From the NCBI GenBank assembly GCA_027574665.1, contig CM050652.1:10954589-11018588 (forward strand): DNA of 64,000 bases. Reading direction: 5' to 3'. This stretch comes from Rhynochetos jubatus. Lineage: Eukaryota; Chordata; Aves; Eurypygiformes; Rhynochetidae. Position 1 is the stretch's first letter. Every line of letters starts with the position of its first letter. Below the pieces are notes generated by a model. The model saw only the letters and a program-made list of their open reading frames with translations, was not told where the DNA came from and ran no database searches. Made by a program: the position numbers and the translations under genes. Below are positions 26,205 to 41,561 of this stretch, one piece after another.

Positions 26205-26237
26205 AAAATTAACTCTATCCCAGCCAAAACCAGCACA
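26205..26237 (-). repeat. Isolated LTR-edge fragment
   Basis: This stretch matches 31 of 33 bases of 18445-18477, the first bases of the LTR of the ERV remnant 8 kb upstream, in the same orientation. Sequence past 26237 also weakly resembles the neighbouring purine-tract region. Sequence below 26205 is unrelated. It is a minimal relic of another copy of the same LTR family. Confidence 0.7.
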
Positions 26238-27428
26238 TCTCTGCATACCTAATTAATGATATGTAAGTTACAGATTTGACATATGCCAGTCTCCAAAATT
26301 CTGTTTTCTCATTTCTGGAAGTTTCAAAGAACCTAATCCCTTCATATCACAAAGGACCTGTCAGGTGTTCTACTCTGAGGTCATAGGCAATACTGGTAAG
26401 AGTTTGAGGTTCATCTGGTGTGCAACAATATGCAGTGTTTCCTGTGGGTGATAAATGCATACTGATAAATATCTTGTGGGTTATTCTCTTTTTAAATGTT
26501 CTGGTAACTAATGTGCAAACTCATGTTATGGTCACATAGGAAATGATTCATTTAGTAAAATCAGAAATAGGCAGCTACTCTAAGCTGGTGGCTTCTTTTA
26601 TATTCATGGATAGAGATATCATAATTCTTGCAATTTGTCTTAGATGAATGCTTTTTCTGGAAGAATCCTACAGCTGCCTATATCTTTCTTTATTTCCTAG
26701 ACAGAAAAATGATTTATGTCAGGAAATAGATCTCCCAGTGCTGTTGGCATACAGTGAGAGAACAAATTGCAGAACATTATTTCATTTCATGTAGCTTTTC
26801 ACATTTTTATTTGTGTTCGTTAAGCTGTCAAATGGTTTTGAAAGGCTCATTTTGTTATTCAGTAAGGAAAAGACACCTATCCTTGCTTAAAACTATGGTA
26901 AAGCTTGGATGAAATGCTTGCAAAAGGTTATTAATCTTAGCATTTTCTTTACAGACCCACTGTATTTAAAAAAATACAGTGCTTTCATCTTACTTTTCTA
27001 TTTTGCATTTTTAGGTAAAGCTCTCCTGAGTCAGCAAATAATTTTCTAGGTGCAAAACTGATCTTTAGATCAGCACTGTATTATTGTATACAACGTTAAT
27101 TAATTTATAAATGGTTTTAAAATGAAGTACTTTCTTGTAAAAAAAGTAAATATCATTCTAAACTACTTCATTTGAAATTCTGGGTCCAGTGAAGTCAGTA
27201 ACTGTTTCTTTAAAATGATTTGGCCCTTTACGGTCTTTTTCTATATATTTATTTTATTGCATTATACTATATGCTCGTATATATAGGAGTATATAGGTAT
27301 TTCAAAAAGTGATTAGACAAATACAGCCATTTTTTATCCATACAAACAGTTGATACTTATATAGTCCAAATTCTGTTTATTGATTCATTCTACTGTTGTA
27401 TTTAAAATACTTAGGATAAAGGTTTTAA

Positions 27429-29314
<1,886 letters not shown>

Positions 29315-29365
29315 GTATATCCAAGGAGCTGCATCTCCCAAAGACATGCTTATTTTAGTTGATGC
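29315..29365 (+). CDS. CACNA2D1: CACNA2D1 short internal exon entering the VWA domain
   Basis: This 51-nt exon completes Trp with its first base, then reads YIQGAASPKDMLILVD and leaves GC of the next codon. LILVD is the first beta-strand of the VWA domain, and its Asp is the first residue of the MIDAS metal-ion site (DxSxS), split here across an intron. The acceptor is TTTATTTCAG; the donor is GTAAGT at 29366. The phase (two bases carried over) fits the following exon exactly. Confidence 0.96.
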
Positions 29366-30676
<1,311 letters not shown>

Positions 30677-32058
30677 TAAAGTACAAAGAAAGGCCTAGAT
30701 TTGTTGCTTTCTATACGCTTGAGTGAGAGCTAATTAGCTTCAGTAAACAACAAAAGAGGTAAAGCAAAATTCATTTAAACAAACTTCTATGTAGCCAAAT
30801 TCTCCTTTCCAATATATAATTTTGGCCTGTGTAACACATCTTCTATTCGATTGGCATGTGCGTATTATCTGAAATAATGGGTGGTTCCTAGGTTTTATAT
30901 TGTGGTATGAGATAAAGTGATGCAGAGAAGGTATATTCCTTCTTCCAAACAGCAGATATTTGGGTTGCTCGTGTAAATTGATGTGTGATGACAGATGTAC
31001 AGCCATACATCTGACCTGTCAAACAGGTGCTCCTGAGAAGTTCTAGGGGTACCAAAGTGATGGGTATCAAAGCTATTTTTCCCATAAATAATGTAATAGA
31101 AGGGAGACTCCATGAAGCAACTTTAAAATGCACATAATTTATGTGTACAGAGGCAGCATATGTGATATGCAGGTCAGAAGGTTATTAGGAGGGTAGGTTT
31201 GTAAGGATTGACAAATGAAGGTGATGCTGGGTTTTTCAGGGGTTGCTTTTCAGCAGGGAAGTTCTTTCAGAATATGACCTGAAACTTCAGTACTATGTGT
31301 AGTTACTACACTTCAACCTTGACTACAAGATTTAAAATTTCTGTTCTAAATGTTACATTTTTAAAATATTTATCTAAAACATTTTTTGGCGTGTTTTCTC
31401 TACAGCAGTTTTCTGGTGGGTTTGTTTTGTTTTGGATTTTTTTTCAATGGCATTTTAATCTGTCTACTACTTTCCTGGAATTTAAAGTGCAAGTTTCTGG
31501 CTTTCCAGAAAGCTGAAGGCAAAACAAAATAAATTTGGGGAGGGGAAAGACAGTATGGGCAACTTTCAGTTTCAAGCTGATACCTTGGATGTCATGCTCT
31601 AGCCATAGGCAAGGATTTTTTTGTTTTTATTAAACTGTTGAACTGTAGAGCTTTGATTCTAAGAATTTAGGATGGGAATATTGACATACTCTTAATGACA
31701 AGAGACAGCCTGTGCGATGAGGAATTCTGCAATGATTTTGGAGGCAATTTTCAGCTTCTACGAATATGCTCTAGCCAGCCTGCAGGGAGAAAGACCTGAA
31801 ATATCACTATCAGAAATCTCTTTGAACGCTGCTTATTGCTTCATTGTTTGCTGTCTGTCTAGCTAGACCTTTTTCCAGGTAGTAGAGAGAAGCTTTTATT
31901 CGCAGTGGCATGTCCTTTGTTAAATCTTTTAATAGTGGATTAGACTGTTTTCTTAAGTCTAAATTGCAGTGGAAAAAAACCCCAACTTTTTTTTAATTAT
32001 TATTAAAGGAAATAAGATTTTCTGTAATTATATGAGAGAGCTGAGATCTTGTTAGGTT

Positions 32059-32098
32059 CACTTTTTTTTGTTTGTTTGTTTTTTGGTTTTTTTTTAAT
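32059..32098. repeat. T/G-rich low-complexity tract
   Basis: TTTTTTTTGTTTGTTTG runs followed by GGTTTTTTTTTAATA. It is simple-sequence DNA. Confidence 0.9.
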
Positions 32099-34876
32099 AT
32101 TGTAATCTCAAACTGCTGGAAATTGATTTCTGCATTCAGCAGAGCTGGGCCAGCCTCTGCTGTTGGAAGGTCTGTACCTCCACTACCTTCTGATTTACAC
32201 ATCTTTCCAAACTCTATCCTTCATTTACTCCCAGCTGACCAGACATAGTGTATCTTGATGCTAAACTTTAATTAGGCTCAAGGTGTTTTATTATTTATGG
32301 TTCTGTGCTATTCTAGAGAGTCATATCAATTCCCCCTTCCCTAGAAAGTGATGCCAACTGCTCATCTCCTCTACCCTCTAATTCCACGCTACTAACCCCA
32401 TTATCCCAGCATTGGAGCAGCCAGGTGGCAATGTGTTCGCCTGGGCAACAACGGAAATCTTTTTGTATATCTCATCCAGGAATACAGGTTGAATGGTTAC
32501 CTCTTTTTCTGCCTCTACCTCCAGTTCTTGTAATGTCCCTGTTTTAGTCCTCCTTCACTAAATGAGCTGATCACCACCATCATTATTCTTCACAGTATAT
32601 TCCATAACAAACAAAGAAAGACTAAATCAAGTCTAACTTCAGTTCTTTCTTCATAAATCCAAACCCCAAAATATCAACTTAACATTTTGTTCTAGGTGAA
32701 AGAAATATAGATTTATTCAATATATTTCATATGATTGCCTAAGGACATTTTCTTTTGAAGCATCCTGCTATTCGACATCATTGGCTAATTAAAAAGTCAA
32801 AAAACCTAGATGGTAATTTTTAGTTAATACAATATTAATAGATGGATAGATGAACACTAGTAATAACTGGAAGTTATTTACAATTTTTCTTTCCTTTCTC
32901 TGTCTTTTGGCCAAGAAAGCAACAGTTGTTTTATGGCTTGTTAGCTTTAATAACCATGGAGTGTTTAGTAATGAGGTTTTGAGTTAACTAGAGAGCTGTT
33001 TTACTGCTAACCTCTGCCAAGATGTTGTCCCACAAAACCCATATGTATGATGATTCATGCCCACAACTGAGAGACACGGATTTAAGCTCATGCCAATCAC
33101 ATCTAGGAAGTGACAGGATGATTTAATCAACCATGCCTGGTATATGGAGAAATCCTTGGGAACAGAAAGCTTAAAAGTAGATGTGTTAAAATACATTAGT
33201 TCTACTGATTTAGTATACTTCTTGCATTTATTTTGAGCGAAAAAAAGGTTGAATGAACTATTAAGTCACGTAAAGATTGCCAGAGGTTCATGTCATGATT
33301 TCCTCTGGGATTTGCGTTTTTCTTATCTGAAGTGCTATGCTTTGTTGCAGAAAGAAAACCTGCTGCTTGAAAGAGCTTAAATGTATGAGTAATACAGCTG
33401 TTTTCCCAGTAATCCGGTTATATGCTTTGATAGCAGTAAGTGGTAGATGATAGGGGCAGCAATTCCATCCCAGCACGCTATGATTTAGTGACTTGGTTTC
33501 AAATGTTGACACAGAGAGTGTAATTTGTTTATGATTGTGGGTAGACTGCAGCTTGCAGGAGAAATGTATTTCAACTTCAGATCTGTGGAGGTGCAGAAAA
33601 ACACACAAAGGAAAACCCTGTCTTACAGCAACAGCCATGTTAAAGGTCAGGAGATGTGGGACTGTTTAAAACTACTTAGCCTTTGTAAAAATCCAAACTA
33701 GTATTTACTGTTTAAGAACTGGAAATTAAATGTTATGAGCATAGTAGGGATAATAGAATCATACTCTGGGAAAATTGAGAGCTCATCTCCTGTTCTTGTG
33801 CAGTTCTGCACATTGACTAAAATCAGAGGAAAGGAGATTTCTGGATGAATTGATTTCAGAGAAAAAACTATGCACACAGCCTATAGAATTATTGTTGGGG
33901 ATACAAGCAATCTGTGAAAGATAAGTCCATTTTTCCACTGATTTTTAGTAGCAGTTTTTCCTGTAATTCCCACAGCTCAGGGTTTGCAAACCTGTTTACT
34001 TTGCCACCCTTACTCCGAAGTTCACACAATCTGTATAGCTTTCAAATTAAAATATTTAAAGATGATAATAAATAAAAAAGTGTTTGGTCAAGAGCTTTTC
34101 AGTTTTTCAAAGCATTCATTTCTCTTTCTTCTGCACGTTCCTTCCTATATTCTGCAATTCAGATTGTACTTATATTCTCTTAGATACAGGGAAACACTCC
34201 TTCCTTTTGTGCAATACTTTCTTAAGATTGTGGGTGGCAATCTAATCCTGAAGTTTTCATGAAAAGAGGAGGATGCTAGATTTTGCTAGAAGTTCTAGGT
34301 TTGTATGAGTGGACTTCTGTTCAAATGGGAAAAACTTAGAGACTTTTGTTTAAAAATAACTTAAATTTGTTTTCCTTTATTACTTCCGTTCAAAGTGGTT
34401 TTAGTGAACCTTAAGTTGTATTGCATACTCAAATAGACTCATTTTTTTTCCCTGAGTTTCTGAATTTTGATCCAGAAAAGTTCAGTGGTGGTTAGTTTTT
34501 CTGAATAACATCACTACTGGAGGAAGGAACCAAACATGATCATGATAGCTGAGTGAGATACTGGCACAGAAGTAGTTGTATGGGTGGATGAAAGGGACTC
34601 TTGTATGAAGGAACTTGCCAGCTACTTGCTAATATACTTCAGTCCTTACTTTCTCATTCTCCATAATGGACAATACAAGGAGAAAATACAAAGATACCTA
34701 CCATAATTTTCATTAGTTGGCAAATTAAAAAAAAAACAGAGAGTCAAGTCCTTACTGTAGGTCTGCATAAGCATCACTTACTGATCTAATTCTGGGCCAT
34801 TTCAGGTAAAGAATAACGGTAGCTAGAAGTAAGTATACAGTCTCTTCAGCAACATACCAGTAAACAAATATGATAC

Positions 34877-34924
34877 CTTTTTTGATTTTTTGGTTTGGGT
34901 TTGGTTTTGTTTGGGTTTTTTTGT
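34877..34924. repeat. T/G-rich low-complexity tract (TTTGGG-like units)
   Basis: Repeats of GGTTTGGGTTTGGTTTTG type between T runs. It superficially resembles telomeric repeats but is not a regular hexamer array. Confidence 0.9.
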
Positions 34925-36326
34925 AGTCAATGAATAGTGATATAAAGGTAAGTTTAGAGCTGGGTGTTGAGCTTCATGATTCTCTTAACGTCAATCCATC
35001 TAATTGTGTCATGACCTTGCAGTTTTTCTTCAATTGAATGGCTCATTTTCAAGAGAAGGGGGAACAATGATAGATGCAGAGAAACACATCTTCATAGGAG
35101 TGTTCCTTAAAGGAAAATCATTAGCATTCCTTAATGGAAGGCCATTATCTTGCACCTTCCCTGTTCAGGGACCAAGTGAATTGTGTATATTGTCATAGAG
35201 GTATGTTTAGTAAGCACTGTAGGTGCTAGGTTGAACAAAGCTCAAAGCAGTTGTGATCAAAATCTGTTATAAAATTTCTGCATTGCAAGTAGACCTAGGC
35301 TGTGTATCTGTGGAAATATGTGTATGGGAAATATATCTGGAGGACATGTTTAGCAAATGTAAGGGAAATTAGTATCCTGTAAATAACAATAGAGAAAATT
35401 TGGGAACTGTGCAAACCCAGCAATTACACTTTCATTTTGCTTTCCCTCTGAAGAGAAAGTGGAGAAAGAAGTCAATGATGCTATGTTAAAGTATTTCAGG
35501 TGGGGTTGGATTTGAGAAGATTAGAGTAGGGAGGATGTTATATTTTTGAAATGAGGTTAATTGACTTCAGTGCCCCTGATCCTCAGGAAAGCAAATTAAA
35601 CAGTTTGTATCAAGAAAAAGTGAAGTATCACTAGGATTCAGATGACAGACATGATGAATGCTTTTACAGCTACAGGTCCAGTTTCGCTCTTGGAAGGCAG
35701 ACGATGAGTATTTGAACTCAGATTTCAAATGTGTATCTTATCACTAATTTAACACAAAATGGATTGGCTCTTATTTTATAAAAAATGCTTGTAGTGTCTT
35801 CTCTCGGGACCAGAAGTGGTTTATGGTTGATTTCTTGATTCTTTAAAGCATTTTCTCACAGTCCTGAGTGAGTCATCTGAGAAGATGGATTTCAGACGTA
35901 GTCTCAAACTCACAGAATTTGACCTTTTTTGACTGTTCTGGAGTTCATAAATATATAGGCTGATAACTGATTTGATCACAAAGGAGAAGTGCTGTTGCTG
36001 GGGAAAACTCTTACGTCCACAGACTCTCAAAACTGTCAAATAAAAGCCCTACAAGAATCAATACTTGAAGCCCCATAAATTTAAATAGCACATAAATCGT
36101 TAATATGCCTTCAACAAATTGCAAGAAAAGTTTCTTGTCTTAATACCAATAGTTAATGCTTTCCTGGAAGGTGCACTTTAAACAAACATCTGCCACTAAA
36201 CATAATTGTTAAGGTCTGTTACAGAAGAACCAATGGAATTTTATATGGGTGGTGAGACAGTATGCAAGAGGTCAGATCAGATTATCTCATTGCCCCTTTT
36301 AGCCTTAAATGAGCATTACATAAAGG

Positions 36327-36345
36327 TGTTGGTTGGTTGGTTGGT
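36327..36345. repeat. (GGTT)n tetranucleotide repeat
   Basis: About four GGTT units in a row within unique intron sequence. Confidence 0.8.
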
Positions 36346-37249
36346 GTGTTTTTTGTGTTGTTCTGCTGACTTAAATGTTTATTCCATGTAGCTGTTCATC
36401 ACCCACCTTAGATACTAATGGACTGGAAAGTACTTCATCATGCTTGTGTGATACAAATACCTTAGCCTTCATCTTTGTAAACAGGGAATATTTACCAAGT
36501 ACTTTCTTCTTTTCGGTGTATACTTAGTTTAGCCGTATCTGTCTAGCAACAGATGTGTTCAGTAGTTAGGCTTTCTCTTATCCCTAGCGTACTTAAAAAT
36601 TCCTTGTTATCTTCAGTTTAACCAGCCCTACAATATTGTCTGTGCAGTAAGACAGAGCAGCAAATAATTACATAAAACAGACATATGCAGAATAGACCAT
36701 GATAAAGAGGTGAAAATGAAGTGTTACCTTGTTGTCCCATTGATAATGCTCCCTATGGTGCTTGCTTACGATTTTGGTTTTTAATATCTGTGTTACAATA
36801 ATAAGCCAGTATGTAAAACTCTGGAACACAAAACCCATGGTGATAGTGCAGGGTCAAGTCTTCTCTGACTGAAAATTACATCTGTTACCAGGGACTGCCT
36901 CCAAAAGCCAAGTTGCCATGTTCAGCTCAGAACTGTGCTCAAGCTAGTGAGCCTTCATAAAAGTACAGCCAACCAGATCCCGTGCAGAAGCTACTTATGT
37001 TTGTATTTAAAGGCCATCTAGCCACACCTGATAAATGGTTAGGGATTTTAGAAAGAAAGTATGTGTTTCGATAATTTTTTTCCCGATTTCTCGTTTAATC
37101 TGAGCCTTACATAGCTATAAATCAACTTGAGAAACCTTTAGAAGATGAAGTTATTTTTCTTTTAGAGTTACAAAATTATAACCAAGCCATTAGAATTTAG
37201 GGATGTGATTGTGTCACACATTTTACCTGTTAGGGGAAAGCATATCATG

Positions 37250-37770
37250 ACAGATTGAACACCCCAAGAGAGATGAGACTGCTGCAGCTCCAGGCCACAG
37301 ATCCAACCAGTAGTGAGGCTGAAAATGTATTCCTAATGGGCACATGCACATGCAGGACATAAGTCTTCCCCATAATCTGTATATTCATGTATATATATAT
37401 ACAAACAAGGCCAGCCACACAGGTAACATAGAAAAGCACAAACACTCGTGGACACAGGCAGTGCCAACAGCCTCATCCTGCTCCCCTCTCTGTCTGAGCT
37501 GGGTGGAAGTCTGCTGGTGAGTATGTACATGTGTGTGTATATACACATATAACGTGTACTGTGGATCCCTCCAGCAGCTGGACTCTATGACACTTTATCT
37601 GCCCAGCAACTGCCTCTAGGTATCAGGCTGCCCTGTTGCTGCCCCCTGGACATACGAGTCCCCAAGGCCACAGCCCAAGTCCAGTTGCTGGTAGAGACCA
37701 TCTCATGCACACATGCAGAGCTGGCTGGGTCTCCCTTGGTCCCGAGAATGCAAAAGGGAATCAGTGGGAG
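37250..37770. repeat. GC-rich unclassified block, probable dispersed repeat
   Basis: About 500 bp clearly richer in GC than its surroundings, with CAG/CTG-rich phrases such as CTCCAGCAGCTGGACT and GGCAGTGCCAACAGCC, plus internal TA and TG microsatellites near 37390 and 37530. Composition and sharp edges suggest an old inserted element such as an LTR. I cannot assign a family and see no target duplication or coding frame. Confidence 0.35.
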
Positions 37771-39292
37771 TAAAACTACAGAGACTTTGAGGGAGTTCTT
37801 TTATATTTTTTTTCCTTCTTTTGTGTTACTGTTTGCTTTGACATGTCAGCTAAGTTTTTAATCTTACGTTATTAACCATAACTTTGGTTTGCTGTGGAAA
37901 TAAAATGCTCAAAAAGATATGTAAGAGAGAACAAAGAAATGGAAAAGTTGGAAAAGAAATAGGGGGAATACCAAACCAAGATCTGTTAAATTTTAGATCT
38001 GTCAAAAAGTGTTAATTCCGAGCAATAGAGTACTTGAGAGCATGAAGAGCCAAAGGGAATGGAAATTAGAAACTGGAATTCCACACTAGGATGTCAGGAG
38101 CAGGGATGTTGCTGGAAACTGTACATTTATTACAGTGCAGTGTAGCTGATCATTCCAGATTTCTAGAAAAGACACCTCCGTTCCCAATTTGAGCGATTGC
38201 TTTGGGCATCAATAGAGATTTTTATTGTCTGCTTTCGGAGTTGTCAAATGTCAGGAAGTCAAACTTCTAACAGCACTTGGCAGAGGCTTCTGCAATTTCC
38301 AGAATACATCCTAGCTCTTTAGTATGTTAGTAGTATTTAAAATTAATAGTTTAGTAGCTTATAAAATGAGCGTACATGTACATTTTTATTGATATACTAC
38401 TTTATGGTTCCACTGGTTAATAAATCTGTTGGCTATTTCCAATTTCTTAATTTTTTGTAAAGTGCAAATCTTTCTAAAGACAGCCCTGCTACATGTCAAT
38501 CCTGTGAGTTTTTATGACATGTCAGGTGCTGGGCCAAACGTGCATTTCTGAGTCAGCTTTCCAACAAGAAGACAATTATTAGGGGCAGTTGTGGCAGTGT
38601 AATTAGAAATGTGTGGTGGGTGAATGGTCTTTCAAACAATTAACCCATTCCTTCCAAGTTCTGAACAGGCTGGGTTGGGCAAGCTTTAATGATTCTGCTG
38701 AGGAAAGATGACTCACCCTGTTAATGAAAAAAGAAGAAAATGCAGGCTGTCCGTAAGGTTTTAGACAGGCTGAGGGCTATTTGTTCTGTGTTCCCTCTTT
38801 TAAAATATATTTTCTATAAAAGTCATCTATTCAGTAGGTGAAAATGTTAAGACGTATGTGGGAAGATGTTAGTTTGGTGTGAACCTAAAGGGTCTCTTAA
38901 CTTAGGCAAAATCTGAATGGCATACTCATCGACTTCTCAACTCTCATGCTTTCAAGAGTCACGCTTTTCCTTCCCGTCTCATGCTTCCCTGCCTTAGCAG
39001 CAGCATCTCACACATCAGCAGTGTGCTGCCAAAGCCCAGGCACCATGCGCAGCCAGGCACATCGCTCTGCTCTGCAAGGGTGACAGGCACATTTAAATCA
39101 AGCCATGGGAATATGCAGGTGACGTTGTAGCCTCCTGCCATCCGCCAGTTATGTGGCCTGATGCTGAAATGTATGTCTGTTTTGTAATTTGGTGCACTGA
39201 CAAAACGTTCATCTTGCTTTTGATGCCCTGAGTAGCAACCTCACATATCCAGTGAATTTATAGATAATATTTTAATACTCAAACCTTTATCT

Positions 39293-39587
39293 CTGGGGAC
39301 CAGTGATAGGACACAAGGAAATGGAATGAAGCTGTGTCAGGGGAAGCTCAGTTTGGACATTAGGAAAAGGTTCTTCACTGAGGGGGTGGTTGGTCACTCG
39401 AGCCCGTACCCCAGGGAAGTGGTCACAGCACCAAGCCTGTCAGACGTCAAAGAGTGTCTGGACAATGCTTTTAGTCATATTGTTTAGTTTTTGGTAGTTC
39501 TGCAAGGAGCAGGGAGTTGGGCTCAATTGATGGTCCTTATGGGTCCCTTCCAACTTGAGATATCCTATGACTTTGATTCTGTGATTT
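39293..39587 (+). mobile_element. CR1 LINE 3'-end fragment
   Basis: It shows the CR1 3' segment: 'aagctgtgtcaggggaagct', 'ttaggaaaaggttcttcact', a coding remnant, then 'gggtcccttccaactt' and a terminal GATTCTGTGATT. It is heavily 5'-truncated and interrupted by small indels, with no useful reading frame. It lies on the plus strand, in the sense direction of the host gene. Confidence 0.9.
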
Positions 39588-41561
39588 ATCTTTTTGGTCA
39601 AGGGTGTTTTGTTTTCTAAACGACTTGAATTTGACTGAATGAAGATTTCCTGAGTCCAGTGAAAATTAAACAAAAATAAAGTCCACAAAATTATTTTCTA
39701 CAACATCTTTCCTTGTTAGAGCTCTCTCCTAGAGTGTATCTGGGTAGTGCAGCAGTTCAGATCAGGCAGCTTTCTGTGGGAGATGCTAAAATCTACAGTA
39801 CTGAAATTTTCAGTAGAAGTTCAGAAACACATGATTTAAGAAACACATTATTTCAAGTAAATAATGCATATTAACATGGCCACAGCATCAAGAAACGTCC
39901 ATCAGTGAGTTCATCTTGCTAAGCTAATTCATCTCTCAGCCTACGCTGACGTTCTGAGTTGGAACTCTGAGATTCACAGCACAGCATCATACTTTATGGT
40001 CTGAACATTAATCCTTTTGTACTCAGTGAGAGTTTTGTATTGATTTATGTGCAGATCATCGTATTGATTAGGAAAGTTAAGAAAACTAACTGAGACTAGA
40101 TTTTGGCCCAGTATTTGGTCATTTTCCGAACACTTATCTAGTATTATGCTACTTTTTTTTTTTTTCCCCAGCAGTTATTTCACAATCTAACTGTTTTACT
40201 GTTGTTGAATGCCTCTACCTCTGATCTATAGTACACGTATATACATTTCACAATGAAAAGAAATGTGATATATTGTAAATTTCAGGAAATGCCAATGGTG
40301 TAAATTAGCATATAATGCTAATTTTATTTCATCCTATGCTTACAGTACAACTTGAAAAATGCAGGTGTGCTCCTTCTGAGCACTAGAATAAGGTTTTTAT
40401 ATTTTCTCTACAGTGTATATGTAGGGGTATACTGTATACCTGAAGACTATCTGTATGCAAGTCATAGCATAGGATAAAACAGTTATTCTATAGCACGATA
40501 TGAATGCTGAACTTTAACACCACACATTATTTTTTGGCATGTCAAATTACAATCCTTTATTGCTTGAACTGCCTCAAATTTTCTGTGTACAGAGATCTAC
40601 GTGGGAATAAAACTTTGCAAATTGCTTTTCTACTATTCTCTAAATGGGTTCTGATAAATATTTATAATACCTTCTCACTGCTGAAATATAGATTGTAACT
40701 GGCCTTATTCAAGACACAGTTATTCTGGGGATTAACCCTAAAATCCTATTACCAAGCCTACAGCATAAGGAGAAAAAGGAAAAGAAAGCAGCAAAGCTGG
40801 ATATAGCTACAAGACGAAAGCCTGATGAAATCAGATCTATTTCACCATTGCTCATTTAATATGTATAGATACAACTGGGTCACCAAGCTGATTTAGCCAT
40901 GAGGTGGAAATAGCATAGCAACAAACCTCAGCAGATTGAAAGTCAGCAGCAGTAGTATCTGATTAGGACTTCAGCATACTGACAATGTTTTTCGAAATAT
41001 TCAGTATTCCCAGAGTGATATTTCTCATTCATTCAGCTATCATCATCTTGGTAGTTTAAATGTATAAGTTTTGTCTCTGTAGCAAGTTTAAGTATAGGAA
41101 TTAATGCTTTGTTCAAGTTTATGTGATTTTCTATGAATGACAAACATTTCTGAATGTTTAAAAATACACAGTTTACATACAGCTTAAGGCAGGGTCACAT
41201 TTAATGGCAGAAGTTTTTGAAGGGTACTTTTTCAAGGGGGTTTTAGGGTTTTTACTTGGTTTTTTTTAGCTTGAAGTGTAATTTCAGGAGATTCTGGTTA
41301 AACAGGCTATGTAGAATCAGTAGATGTTACACATTTGGCACACAAGACTATTTAATTGTTTTAGTTGTAATACGAAATATATGCCAGTCAAAGAAGATGC
41401 CAACGATCTCCACCAGAAGTGTAAAATTTCCCTTTTCAAGAAAACATTTGTAAGACCAGTTCAACTTTTTTTGTTTTAGTGCCACCTAGTGACTGAAACT
41501 TGAAAACGTTTTTAAAAGTTTAAATTATTCATTTTGATGTTGTTGCATTTTTTCAGTAATA

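Noticed and set aside
27058..27073. Perfect 7-bp inverted repeat CTGATCTTTAGATCAG
   Set aside because: Also expected by chance; no terminator or binding-site context in a vertebrate intron.
34893..34920. Interstitial telomeric repeat
   Set aside because: The TTTGGG-like units are irregular and not the vertebrate TTAGGG hexamer.
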